From NCBI RefSeq assembly GCF_900142445.1, contig NZ_FRAV01000004.1, forward strand, positions 62,001 to 126,000: a DNA stretch of 64,000 nt, given 5' to 3'. Under the pieces are notes generated by a model. That model was given only the letters and a program-made list of their open reading frames with translations, was not told the origin of the DNA and made no database searches. The DNA is from Chryseobacterium polytrichastri (lineage in GTDB: Bacteria; Bacteroidota; Bacteroidia; Flavobacteriales; Weeksellaceae). How positions within the stretch are numbered: position 1 is the first letter of the stretch; each line of letters starts with the position of its first letter. This document shows positions 8,359-15,875 of this stretch, piece by piece. The position numbers and the translations under genes are program-made.

Positions 8359-8439
8359 GCCCCTTCAGGGCTACCTTATCATTTATCTCTATTTCATCGG
8401 GCTTCACCCGATGCTATTATTATTTCGCCACTTCGTGGC
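8359..8439. repeat. Three consecutive mini-hairpins with CTTCA/CTTCG loops
   Basis: Three hairpins follow one another: GCCC-CTTCA-GGGC (8359-8371), CATCGGG-CTTCA-CCCGATG (8395-8413) and GCCA-CTTCG-TGGC (8427-8439). All share a five-base CTTCR loop, which is unlikely by chance. The arrangement looks like a repeat family of intergenic origin rather than a terminator, since no T-tract follows. Confidence 0.6.
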
Positions 8440-8586
8440 TGATAAAGATACATTCAAAAGGAATAATATTATACCAATTTCATATCAAAATTACTGGAAT
8501 AATAATATTGAAAATTTCCTTATTAATCTATTCTTTAGAAAATTTTCGTTACAGTAAATTAAAACCCAAAATGGTATTAATTATTT

Positions 8587-11436
8587 TTAATGCGCTTCCA
8601 GCCAGTTATTCCCTACTCCAATCTCCACCAACAACGGAACCTGAGTTTCAATGGCATTTTCCATTTCAGTTTTAATGATATTTTTAGCGACTTCAACCTC
8701 ATCAATTGGAGCTTCAAATACCAATTCGTCATGAACCTGAAGTAACATTTTTGTCTGAAGTTTTTCTTTTTCCAGTTCTTTTTGGATTTTAATCATCGCC
8801 ATTTTCACAACATCAGCCGCACTTCCCTGAACAGGAGCATTGACAGCATTTCTTTCGGCGTGACCTCTCACCACAAAGTTTCCTGAATTGATATCTTTTA
8901 AATGACGCTTTCTGCCTAAAATAGTTTCAACATAGCCGATTTCACGAGCTTTATTGACTTGTTCAGCCATGTATTGCTTCAACTTTGGATACGTTTCGAA
9001 ATAAGCTTCGATCATTTGTTTGGCTTCTGTTCTCGACAAACCGGTTTGTTCCGCTAATGCAAAAGCACCCTGACCATAAATGATTCCGAAGTTTACTGTT
9101 TTAGCCTGACTTCTCTGAGTTTTGGAAACTTCCTCTAAAGGAATTTTAAACAATTTTGCCGCCGTGGAAGCGTGAATATCTTCACCATCCTGGAACGCTT
9201 TAATCATATTATCTTCACCAGAAATTTCGGCAATCAAACGCAATTCAATTTGTGAGTAATCGGCAGAAATAATCTTCTTCCCTTCTGCTGAAACAAACGC
9301 TCCACGAATTTGCTGACCTCTTAATGTTCTGATCGGAATGTTCTGTAAATTCGGATTTACACTCGCCAAACGACCTGTTGCAGCCGTAGTTTGTGAGAAA
9401 TTGGTATGAACACGATCATCCTTGTCGATCTGTGATGGCAACGCATCAACATACGTCGATTTTAATTTCTGATAGGTTCTGTATTCAAGAATATGCTGAA
9501 TAATTTCGTGCTTTGAAGCCAACTTCTGCAATACATCTTCCGAAGTAGCGTACTGACCTGTTTTAGTCTTCTTCGCTTTCGGATCAAGCTGCATTTTTTC
9601 AAATAATACTTCACCCAACTGTTTTGGTGAATTCATATTGAACTCTTCCCCCGAAATTTCAAATATTTTTGCTTCTAACTGTCTTAGATCATTTTCAAGA
9701 TCGATGCTTTCCTGAGCCAGCCATTTTTCATCCAGAGAAATTCCGGATAATTCCATTTTAGCTAAAACTTCCATCAACGGCATTTCAATGTTGAAGAACA
9801 GTTCTTCTAAGTTTTCTTTCTTTAATTGAGGTGCAAACAATTCATACAACTGGAAAGTTACGTCTGCATCTTCCGCTGCATAATCGGTCTGTGTTCTCAG
9901 ATCTGCATCTCTGAAAGTTCCCTGATTTTTTCCTTTTTTACCGATAATGGTTTCAATGGAAACAGGCTTGTAATTTAAATAGACTTCTGAAAGATAGTCC
10001 ATTCCGTGTCTTCCGTCCGGATTGAGAAGATAATGCGCGATCATCGTGTCGAACATCGCTCCCTGAACGGTAATATCGTATTGCTTTAAAATTTTATAAT
10101 CGAATTTCAGGTTGTGAGCAATCTTAAGTAAATCTTGCTTTTCAAAAAACGGTCTGAAAATTTCCAACGTTGCTAATACCTCCTCTCTGCTTTCTGAGAA
10201 AGGAATATAGTACGCCAGGCCTTTTTTATAAGAGAAACTCATTCCGACCAATTCGGCTTCCAGTTCATTCAAAGAAGTTGTTTCTGTATCAAAACAAACA
10301 GCTTTTTGATTCAATAAGTTTTGAACTAAAATTTTCTGAGCCTTAGGATTATCAACAAACTGATATAAATGTTCGTTCTGCTCAATGCTGGATTTTGTGG
10401 AAGTTGCCTGATCCAGTTCTTCAAAATTGGCAAAGAGATCTAACTGACCAATTTGTTTCGCCACTTTTTGTTGAGGCGTTTCTTCCGGCTTAGCAACTTC
10501 TTCACTGCTTCCAGCGGCATCTTTAGCTACCACTTCTGTTTGAGTAGGCGCAAAAGCACGGTAAAGATTTTCATACAGTCTTGTGAATTCTATTTCGTCA
10601 AAAACCTTTTTTGCTTTTTCAAAATCCGGAGTTTCAAGATCGTATTGTTCCTGATGGAATTCTACAGGCACATCACAAATGATGGTTGCTAATTTTTTAG
10701 ATAAAATTCCACGCTCTGCAGAAGCTTCTACCTTTTCTTTAAGCTTACCTTTTAATTTATCTGTATTAGCCAAAAGATTTTCTATGCTTCCGAATTCTTT
10801 TAGGAATTTCATGGCCGTTTTCTCTCCAACTCCTTCTAATCCGGGAATGTTATCTACCGCATCACCCATCATCGCAAGATAATCAATTACCTGTTTCGGG
10901 TCTTCAATTTCATATTTAGCTTTGATTTCTTCAACACCCAGAATTTCAATCTCACTTCCTTTTAAACTCGGCTTATAAATCTTAACTTTATCTGTCACTA
11001 ATTGTGCAAAATCTTTATCCGGTGTCACCATAAAAGTGGTGTACCCTTCTTTTTCTGCTTTGCATGCAATGGTTCCTATTACGTCATCTGCTTCATACCC
11101 TTCCACTCCTAAATGAGGAATATGCATCGCTTCTAAAATCCTATGGATATATGGAATTGCAATCTTAATAGCTTCCGGAGTTTCACTTCTGTTGGCTTTG
11201 TATTCTGCAAAGTCATCGGTTCTTACACTTGCTCTTCCTACATCAAAAACAACTGCCAAATGAGATGGTTTTTCTCTTCTGATCAATTCGATTAATGAAT
11301 TGGTAAATCCAAAAATTGCAGAGGTATCAATTCCTGTGCTTGTAATTCTCGGACTCCTGATCAATGCGTAATATCCTCTGAAAATCATCGCATAAGCATC
11401 GATGAGAAACAGTCTTTTATCTTGTGTTGCCTCCAT
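8587..11436 (-). CDS. polA: DNA polymerase I
   Basis: A 949-residue family A DNA polymerase used in repair and Okazaki fragment processing. The N-terminal 5' nuclease (residues 1 to about 300) includes LFLIDAYAMIFRGYYAL and GYEADDVIGT. The 3'-5' exonuclease keeps its acidic residues: D383 and E385 in FDTETTS, the NLKFDY motif, and YAAEDADV. The polymerase has motif A SADYSQIELRL (D726), motif B KTVNFGIIYGQ and motif C VHDE (D903). Proofreading therefore looks intact, unlike Taq. Length is normal. A TATATTTG box lies 17 bases before the start. No cotranscribed partner is evident. Confidence 0.98.
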   Translation of the reverse strand: MEATQDKRLFLIDAYAMIFRGYYALIRSPRITSTGIDTSAIFGFTNSLIELIRREKPSHLAVVFDVGRASVRTDDFAEYKANRSETPEAIKIAIPYIHRILEAMHIPHLGVEGYEADDVIGTIACKAEKEGYTTFMVTPDKDFAQLVTDKVKIYKPSLKGSEIEILGVEEIKAKYEIEDPKQVIDYLAMMGDAVDNIPGLEGVGEKTAMKFLKEFGSIENLLANTDKLKGKLKEKVEASAERGILSKKLATIICDVPVEFHQEQYDLETPDFEKAKKVFDEIEFTRLYENLYRAFAPTQTEVVAKDAAGSSEEVAKPEETPQQKVAKQIGQLDLFANFEELDQATSTKSSIEQNEHLYQFVDNPKAQKILVQNLLNQKAVCFDTETTSLNELEAELVGMSFSYKKGLAYYIPFSESREEVLATLEIFRPFFEKQDLLKIAHNLKFDYKILKQYDITVQGAMFDTMIAHYLLNPDGRHGMDYLSEVYLNYKPVSIETIIGKKGKNQGTFRDADLRTQTDYAAEDADVTFQLYELFAPQLKKENLEELFFNIEMPLMEVLAKMELSGISLDEKWLAQESIDLENDLRQLEAKIFEISGEEFNMNSPKQLGEVLFEKMQLDPKAKKTKTGQYATSEDVLQKLASKHEIIQHILEYRTYQKLKSTYVDALPSQIDKDDRVHTNFSQTTAATGRLASVNPNLQNIPIRTLRGQQIRGAFVSAEGKKIISADYSQIELRLIAEISGEDNMIKAFQDGEDIHASTAAKLFKIPLEEVSKTQRSQAKTVNFGIIYGQGAFALAEQTGLSRTEAKQMIEAYFETYPKLKQYMAEQVNKAREIGYVETILGRKRHLKDINSGNFVVRGHAERNAVNAPVQGSAADVVKMAMIKIQKELEKEKLQTKMLLQVHDELVFEAPIDEVEVAKNIIKTEMENAIETQVPLLVEIGVGNNWLEAH

Positions 11437-11452
11437 TCTATTCTATAATGAA

Positions 11453-11460
11453 CAAATATA
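11453..11460 (-). promoter_or_regulatory. -7 box (TATATTTG) of polA
   Basis: On the minus strand, TATATTTG (the complement of CAAATATA here) lies 16 bases upstream of the polA ATG. It fits the Bacteroidota -7 consensus. No strong -33 match is seen at the usual spacing. Confidence 0.5.
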
Positions 11461-11526
11461 AGAAAATAGGAATGTTTTCTTTCCAGAATTTTGGGAAGAG
11501 GTTTAAAATTTAGACTGGAAAGCATT

Positions 11527-11556
11527 AAAAAACCACAAAAAAAATATTCTGTGGTT
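11527..11556 (-). terminator. Terminator after the small secreted-protein gene
   Basis: On the minus strand the stem AACCACA/TGTGGTT encloses an A/T-rich loop and is followed by a run of T. It lies about 30 bases downstream of the gene at 11585-11977. Confidence 0.6.
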
Positions 11557-11584
11557 CATTTTTATTGTATTTAAGAATCGATAT

Positions 11585-11977
11585 TTATTCTTTAACAGGA
11601 CTCAATTCTAAACGGTCTTTATCTATCTTGAACTGATATGTACCCTTTAATGCTTTTGGCTCTTTGCAATCACCAGCCATATCCGCCATCCCTTCGCTTA
11701 TTTCCACTTGGTTACCTTCATACACACTGTACGTTCCCATCATGTGAAAACACGACGTTCCGGTATGAAATTTTTTGTCTGCTTCAAATTGAAGAAAGTT
11801 AAATTTAGGTTCTTCTTCAGGAAATTTAATCCATTTAGCTTTTTTAAAAGTTGCGCTTCCATCAGCATTCATCTTTTCGACTTCCCACGTTGTTTTGGCA
11901 AGCGGATTGGTTTGCCCCTTTACATTCGTGATGAAGGAAAATGAAATAATGATGAAAGTAAAAATAAGTTTTCTCAT
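11585..11977 (-). CDS. Small secreted protein, unknown
   Basis: A 130-residue protein with an N-terminal signal peptide (hydrophobic residues about 4-18, cleavage likely after VKG). The mature part starts NPLAKTTWEVEKMNADG and includes a lipocalin-like pattern of short beta strands (TYSVYEGNQVEISEG, GTYQFKIDKDRLELSP). It resembles small META/lipocalin-type periplasmic proteins, but no family is certain. Two cysteines (FHMM neighbourhood and GDCKEP) could form a disulfide. It is monocistronic with its own terminator. Confidence 0.6.
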   Translation of the reverse strand: MRKLIFTFIIISFSFITNVKGQTNPLAKTTWEVEKMNADGSATFKKAKWIKFPEEEPKFNFLQFEADKKFHTGTSCFHMMGTYSVYEGNQVEISEGMADMAGDCKEPKALKGTYQFKIDKDRLELSPVKE

Positions 11978-12212
11978 ATTGAAATCTTTATCGTTTGATT
12001 ATTTTGTAGTTTTTTTTTTAGATCTATTCTTGAAGCTAAAGATATCATTTCTTTTTGCCATTCCTATTTAAATATTTAACCAGCAAAATGGGAAATAAAA
12101 ACATGAGAATTTCTCCCGATTGTTCACATTTCAACATCGTATTTTTTACAAATGTTTATTTTTTAATCTTTTAAAAGGAATCGATTTACCCTAATAATAT
12201 AAGTACATAATA

Positions 12213-12770
12213 TTACTTTTTTAAATAGGTTAACTTTACTGTCCCAACGGGGGATAGCTTTACAGTTCCATCTTTTTTTAAGTAATTTCCATCGAAAAAA
12301 GGTAGTATTTTTTTAATAAAAACATCCAACTTTTTTAAGTCTTCAGTATTTGAAAAAGGTGCTAATCCGTTATTTCCAATCCTCATTCTAACAACTTCAT
12401 TATTTGTAAATATGCTTACATATTTAAAATTAGGATTTCCATAAATTTTAAATTTTAAAATATTATCCAGCTTTATTGTCCATTTCTCTTTTTTAAAAGA
12501 TATCAATAAGTATTCTTGCTTAACTTCTATTCTCCATATGCCATTCATCTTCTTACCTAATACTTTTGCAAATAGCAACCCTAGTGATATTCCTAATAAC
12601 ATTCCTCCTACAACAATATAAAAAGGAATATTTCTAAACTCTACATCCGTTATGTTATTGTATAGAAAAATAGTCAATATACTGAATATCAAAAAAAATG
12701 GAACTATAGATAATCCGATTATCAGTTCAATTTTCAAGTTAACACCAGTAATCTTATATTTTTCGTCCAT
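12213..12770 (-). CDS. Small membrane protein next to the PAAR-like gene; possible immunity protein
   Basis: A 185-residue protein with two hydrophobic helices (about 13-36 and 45-68), then a soluble part of short beta strands (YLLISFKKEKWTIKLDNILKFKIYG) resembling a PH-like or YdbT-type fold. I do not recognise a named family. It is the last gene of the minus-strand VgrG/PAAR-like group. Its topology closely mirrors the 175-residue membrane protein on the other side of the PAAR-like gene. Small membrane proteins beside T6SS effectors commonly act as immunity factors, but that is inference. Confidence 0.5.
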   Translation of the reverse strand: MDEKYKITGVNLKIELIIGLSIVPFFLIFSILTIFLYNNITDVEFRNIPFYIVVGGMLLGISLGLLFAKVLGKKMNGIWRIEVKQEYLLISFKKEKWTIKLDNILKFKIYGNPNFKYVSIFTNNEVVRMRIGNNGLAPFSNTEDLKKLDVFIKKILPFFDGNYLKKDGTVKLSPVGTVKLTYLKK

Positions 12771-12888
12771 TTTAATTCTTTATTATAATCTTCCATATAA
12801 ACTCATTATCAGCTATATAAAACTATTAAAAAATTAAATATTCTTAGTTAGTAAATAAGAATAAGAAATCTTAATTTATCTTTTTCAT

Positions 12889-13044
12889 TTAATCTTTTCT
12901 ATCTAATACGTTCATTCTTACTCTTACTGAAGCTTCTTTGTTTTGTAATGCTTTTATCAAATTTTCAGCTTGATCTTTGTTAATTCCTTTATTAAGTATC
13001 TTGTAATTGTAACAACTTTTTAAGAGCTTGCGCGCACACTTATG
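12889..13044 (-). pseudogene. Frame-shifted tail of the PAAR-like protein (candidate)
   Basis: Directly after, and slightly overlapping, the stop of the PAAR-like gene, a second frame stays open for 51 codons without any start codon. It reads HKCARKLLKSCYNYK, then an amphipathic segment with NKDQAENLIKALQNK, and stops at 12889-12891. The composition is protein-like. It lies in the -1 frame relative to the upstream gene, so a single-base change within 13020-13044 would join them. This suggests the reference reading frame has lost its last 45 or so residues by mutation or sequencing error. Confidence 0.4.
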
Positions 13045-14288
13045 CTAGAAGTATCATCATTTACAGCATTTTCAGCTAGTTTTCTTCTTGCATTTTCAGA
13101 AAAATACCCCCCTATTAATGGTACAAAAAATAAAACAATAGAAGCTCCTTTGGTCAATAATGAGTTTTCATTATTTGGAGACCACTTATTTTTTTTGATT
13201 TCATCATTAAGATGAGATATTGCATTATCTCTCATCTGAGGTCTTAGCCTTATGGGTTTAGAATTCGGACTTCTTTTTATTTCGTTAAAAACATCCGGCC
13301 TTTTTTGCTGAATGCTTTTTATTAAAGCTCTTGCTCTTGGACTATTTCTGAGCTGTACTTTATTCATTTTAGACAGCTGATCAAACTGTGCTTTTAAAGC
13401 TTTATCTTCAATGATTATTTTCCCTGTTTTATACAATTGTACAACGTTCGCTAAATCTTTGACACTTGGCGGAGCTCCTGATAAAACAGTATTTTTTGTA
13501 GTTTCCCCTGTTTCTTTTGCCACTGTATTCGGATCGGTGAAATCTTTTTCATCAGCTTTATTCATTCTCTGATAGATATCATTATTTGCATATCCTTCGT
13601 TATCTCTCATGATTTTGCTTTGATACAATGTCATTGCATAAGTAGCTCCCATACCACCAACTGTAAACAAAAATCCTGATTTCGTAAATACACCTTTCAT
13701 GGCTTTTAAAAACCCGCCTCCTTTTCCCATAAAAAATCCTGTAGCAATAGCTGCAACTGTTGTAACAGCTGTTTCTTTCATGTTTTCAAAAGCAATGGCT
13801 TTAGCTGCCTGAACTGCTACATCATAACTGATAATGGGCTGTAATATCCCGCCACTGTCACAAGTAAGCATGGAAGCTTCTGTGATTGCTTTCTGTTTAT
13901 CAAAAGTTACATTAGATTTTTCGTTTATCCATTTTCCGGATTTTAAAGGTGCTGTACAGTCATGTGTAACAATTGCAATAGTAGCTGACGCAATAAGTAT
14001 TGTAGCACATAAAATACCCGTTACAATCCAGCCTAAGGGATTTGATGCAAGCAATATACCTACGATTAACCCACCAATTGCCATCGCTATATTCATAGGC
14101 TTTTTACAGATAAATTTATCTTTTATATTCCTATCACCTATTGTTAGAAATATTAGTTTTTCATCGCCCTTGTATAAAATTGAAAACTGTTTTCGTTCAT
14201 ATTTTGTGGCAATTAATTTCTGAGGTCCAGTATTTTCTTGGAAAGTACATACGACCCACGTATTTTGGGGAATATAAGCTTTACTCAT
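13020..14288 (-). CDS. PAAR-like (DUF4280-type) protein with membrane segments; candidate T6SS effector
   Basis: A 422-residue protein. A short N-terminal beta domain (residues 1-65) precedes a helical hairpin (about 68-110, rich in G/A/I). Then comes a PAAR-like stretch with THDCTAPLKSGKW and MLTCDSGGILQPI, typical of DUF4280 proteins that cap the VgrG spike. A second glycine-rich hydrophobic region (about 180-225) and a basic C-terminal half follow, with a final membrane helix near 385-405. It is encoded behind VgrG and the LysM protein, so delivery by the T6SS spike is likely. The end appears truncated by a frameshift (see 12889-13044). No toxin family is recognisable. Confidence 0.6.
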   Translation of the reverse strand: MSKAYIPQNTWVVCTFQENTGPQKLIATKYERKQFSILYKGDEKLIFLTIGDRNIKDKFICKKPMNIAMAIGGLIVGILLASNPLGWIVTGILCATILIASATIAIVTHDCTAPLKSGKWINEKSNVTFDKQKAITEASMLTCDSGGILQPIISYDVAVQAAKAIAFENMKETAVTTVAAIATGFFMGKGGGFLKAMKGVFTKSGFLFTVGGMGATYAMTLYQSKIMRDNEGYANNDIYQRMNKADEKDFTDPNTVAKETGETTKNTVLSGAPPSVKDLANVVQLYKTGKIIIEDKALKAQFDQLSKMNKVQLRNSPRARALIKSIQQKRPDVFNEIKRSPNSKPIRLRPQMRDNAISHLNDEIKKNKWSPNNENSLLTKGASIVLFFVPLIGGYFSENARRKLAENAVNDDTSSISVRASS

Positions 14289-14295
14289 AATAATA

Positions 14296-14823
14296 TTATT
14301 TAAAAAAATAATATAAATTGAAACTAACGTAATAGATTAAAACAAGAAGAGCAAAATAGATAAATAGATATAAAAGCAGATAATGTTTAATTAAAAAATC
14401 AGAAGAAAAAGTAGTTTCCTTTATGCCATTTTTTTTAAAATAAATACTTAATGATTCTTTATACTCAACGGGCACATAATAAATATATTTATTAGTAGTA
14501 TTTAAGTTAAAGCGCAAGCCAAAATAAAGTCTTAAGGCATTAAAAATCCTATAACTTGAAATAGTATTTAAGTTTATTGCTTGGGTATCAAATAATATCT
14601 CGTTTTCAGTAAAAATAATAGTTTTGATATTTTTTTTCATTTCATTCATAAAATAAGAATATGGTACCCCTACTACAAAAATTGCAAACCATAAAGGATG
14701 TATATATTTAGACAGAATATAACTAAAAAGCATAATTAATAAAGATATTAATGCAGCGTAAATGCTATACTTCAAAATAATTTTAAAATCATATACTTGA
14801 ATTTCTATTTTTTTTTTGCTCAT
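14296..14823 (-). CDS. Small membrane protein in the VgrG/PAAR-like group
   Basis: A 175-residue protein with two helices near the N-terminus (about 14-34 and 40-57), a soluble centre of short strands, and a hydrophobic C-terminal helix (about 148-170). It is very AT-rich and lysine/isoleucine-heavy. It sits between the LysM gene (two bases away) and the PAAR-like gene (seven bases away), so it is in the same transcript. Its general design resembles the protein at 12213-12770. An immunity or chaperone role is possible; I do not recognise the family. Confidence 0.5.
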   Translation of the reverse strand: MSKKKIEIQVYDFKIILKYSIYAALISLLIMLFSYILSKYIHPLWFAIFVVGVPYSYFMNEMKKNIKTIIFTENEILFDTQAINLNTISSYRIFNALRLYFGLRFNLNTTNKYIYYVPVEYKESLSIYFKKNGIKETTFSSDFLIKHYLLLYLFIYFALLVLIYYVSFNLYYFFK

Positions 14824-14824
14824 A

Positions 14825-15871
14825 TTATAATTCTATTCTTCTTAATTCAAATTTAGTAATTATCTCATAATTATTTTTAACCTGTTCTTTAATGGAAACG
14901 GTAGCATTGATCAGAAATCCTGTTTCGTTTTGTATTGTATAAGTGATTCTATATATAAAATTAAATTCTGTAAATGAATATTTAATAATCGGCTGATACA
15001 TTTCCTGATAGAGTTTAATGATCTCGTTTTCGTTTACAGAATTTTTATCAAGAGTTCCCACAAGACGGTATGTAGTTATATTTTCCTCATTAGAAACTAG
15101 TATTTTAGAAACATCTGTATTCAGTTTTATATTTGGAAACAACTGGGATTGCTGCGAAATTCTAAAATCATCATCATTTTTCAGATTTGCTTTAAGTAAA
15201 ATATGATAAAACAGATTTTTACCTAAAACAGCTCCCAATTCTTTTTCATTAGAAAATTCTTTATTTCCATTGACTATAAAATCTTCGATTGTTTCTGGTG
15301 CTCTGGCTTTCATTTCATTATAAAAAGGAATTTCTTTAGATTTATTATTGATAAAATTTAACCATTTATCTGATAATTCGGATAGATTAATAATACTCTT
15401 TATTTCTCCTTTTTCATTTTGAGTAAAAACAACGTTATTTCTTACCAATTCTATTTCTTTTATCAGATTAAAAGCGGGTTCCATCTCCTCGGGCTGAATA
15501 GAATTCACATAATCTTCAAGCGTTATAGCAAATATATTATCAGAATTTTCTTTTTTTACACTTAAAAGATATTGTGTTTTTGTTTGTGAAGAAAAACTCG
15601 GCTTACCATCTATCACAATTACGTTATTTTGTTCACACCTGTATCTTGCTTTTTTTTGAAAACTTATATTTGAAATTTCAATTTTCTGAGAAACCCCGGC
15701 TTCAAAAAACAAATATCTTAGATGAATAGGGATTGAACTTCCAATAATAGTATTTGTCAGTCCGCAATTATCATTATGGAAATTCACAAGATCTTTCACA
15801 GATATTCCTTCTCTTTCTGCTATAGATTCTAAAGTATCTCCTTTTTGAATTTCGTATTTAATTAATTCCAT
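14825..15871 (-). CDS. LysM-domain protein associated with VgrG
   Basis: A 348-residue protein. The first 50 residues are a LysM motif (YEIQKGDTLESIAEREGISV, then DLVNFHN and a proline-containing end). The rest is a soluble alpha/beta region without known catalytic motifs. In Bacteroidota T6SS loci a LysM-containing protein commonly follows vgrG and may help spike loading or cell-wall engagement. There is no signal peptide, so it probably acts in the cytoplasm or travels with the spike. It begins four bases after the vgrG stop. Confidence 0.6.
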   Translation of the reverse strand: MELIKYEIQKGDTLESIAEREGISVKDLVNFHNDNCGLTNTIIGSSIPIHLRYLFFEAGVSQKIEISNISFQKKARYRCEQNNVIVIDGKPSFSSQTKTQYLLSVKKENSDNIFAITLEDYVNSIQPEEMEPAFNLIKEIELVRNNVVFTQNEKGEIKSIINLSELSDKWLNFINNKSKEIPFYNEMKARAPETIEDFIVNGNKEFSNEKELGAVLGKNLFYHILLKANLKNDDDFRISQQSQLFPNIKLNTDVSKILVSNEENITTYRLVGTLDKNSVNENEIIKLYQEMYQPIIKYSFTEFNFIYRITYTIQNETGFLINATVSIKEQVKNNYEIITKFELRRIEL

Positions 15872-15875
15872 GTTA

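Noticed and set aside
8352-8675. Plus-strand frame of 107 codons across the hairpin region and the polA end
   Set aside because: It runs through a repeat region and antisense to polA, with no conserved motif or promoter.
13834-14223. Plus-strand frame of 129 codons antisense to the PAAR-like gene
   Set aside because: Shadow of the hydrophobic minus-strand gene, without start context.
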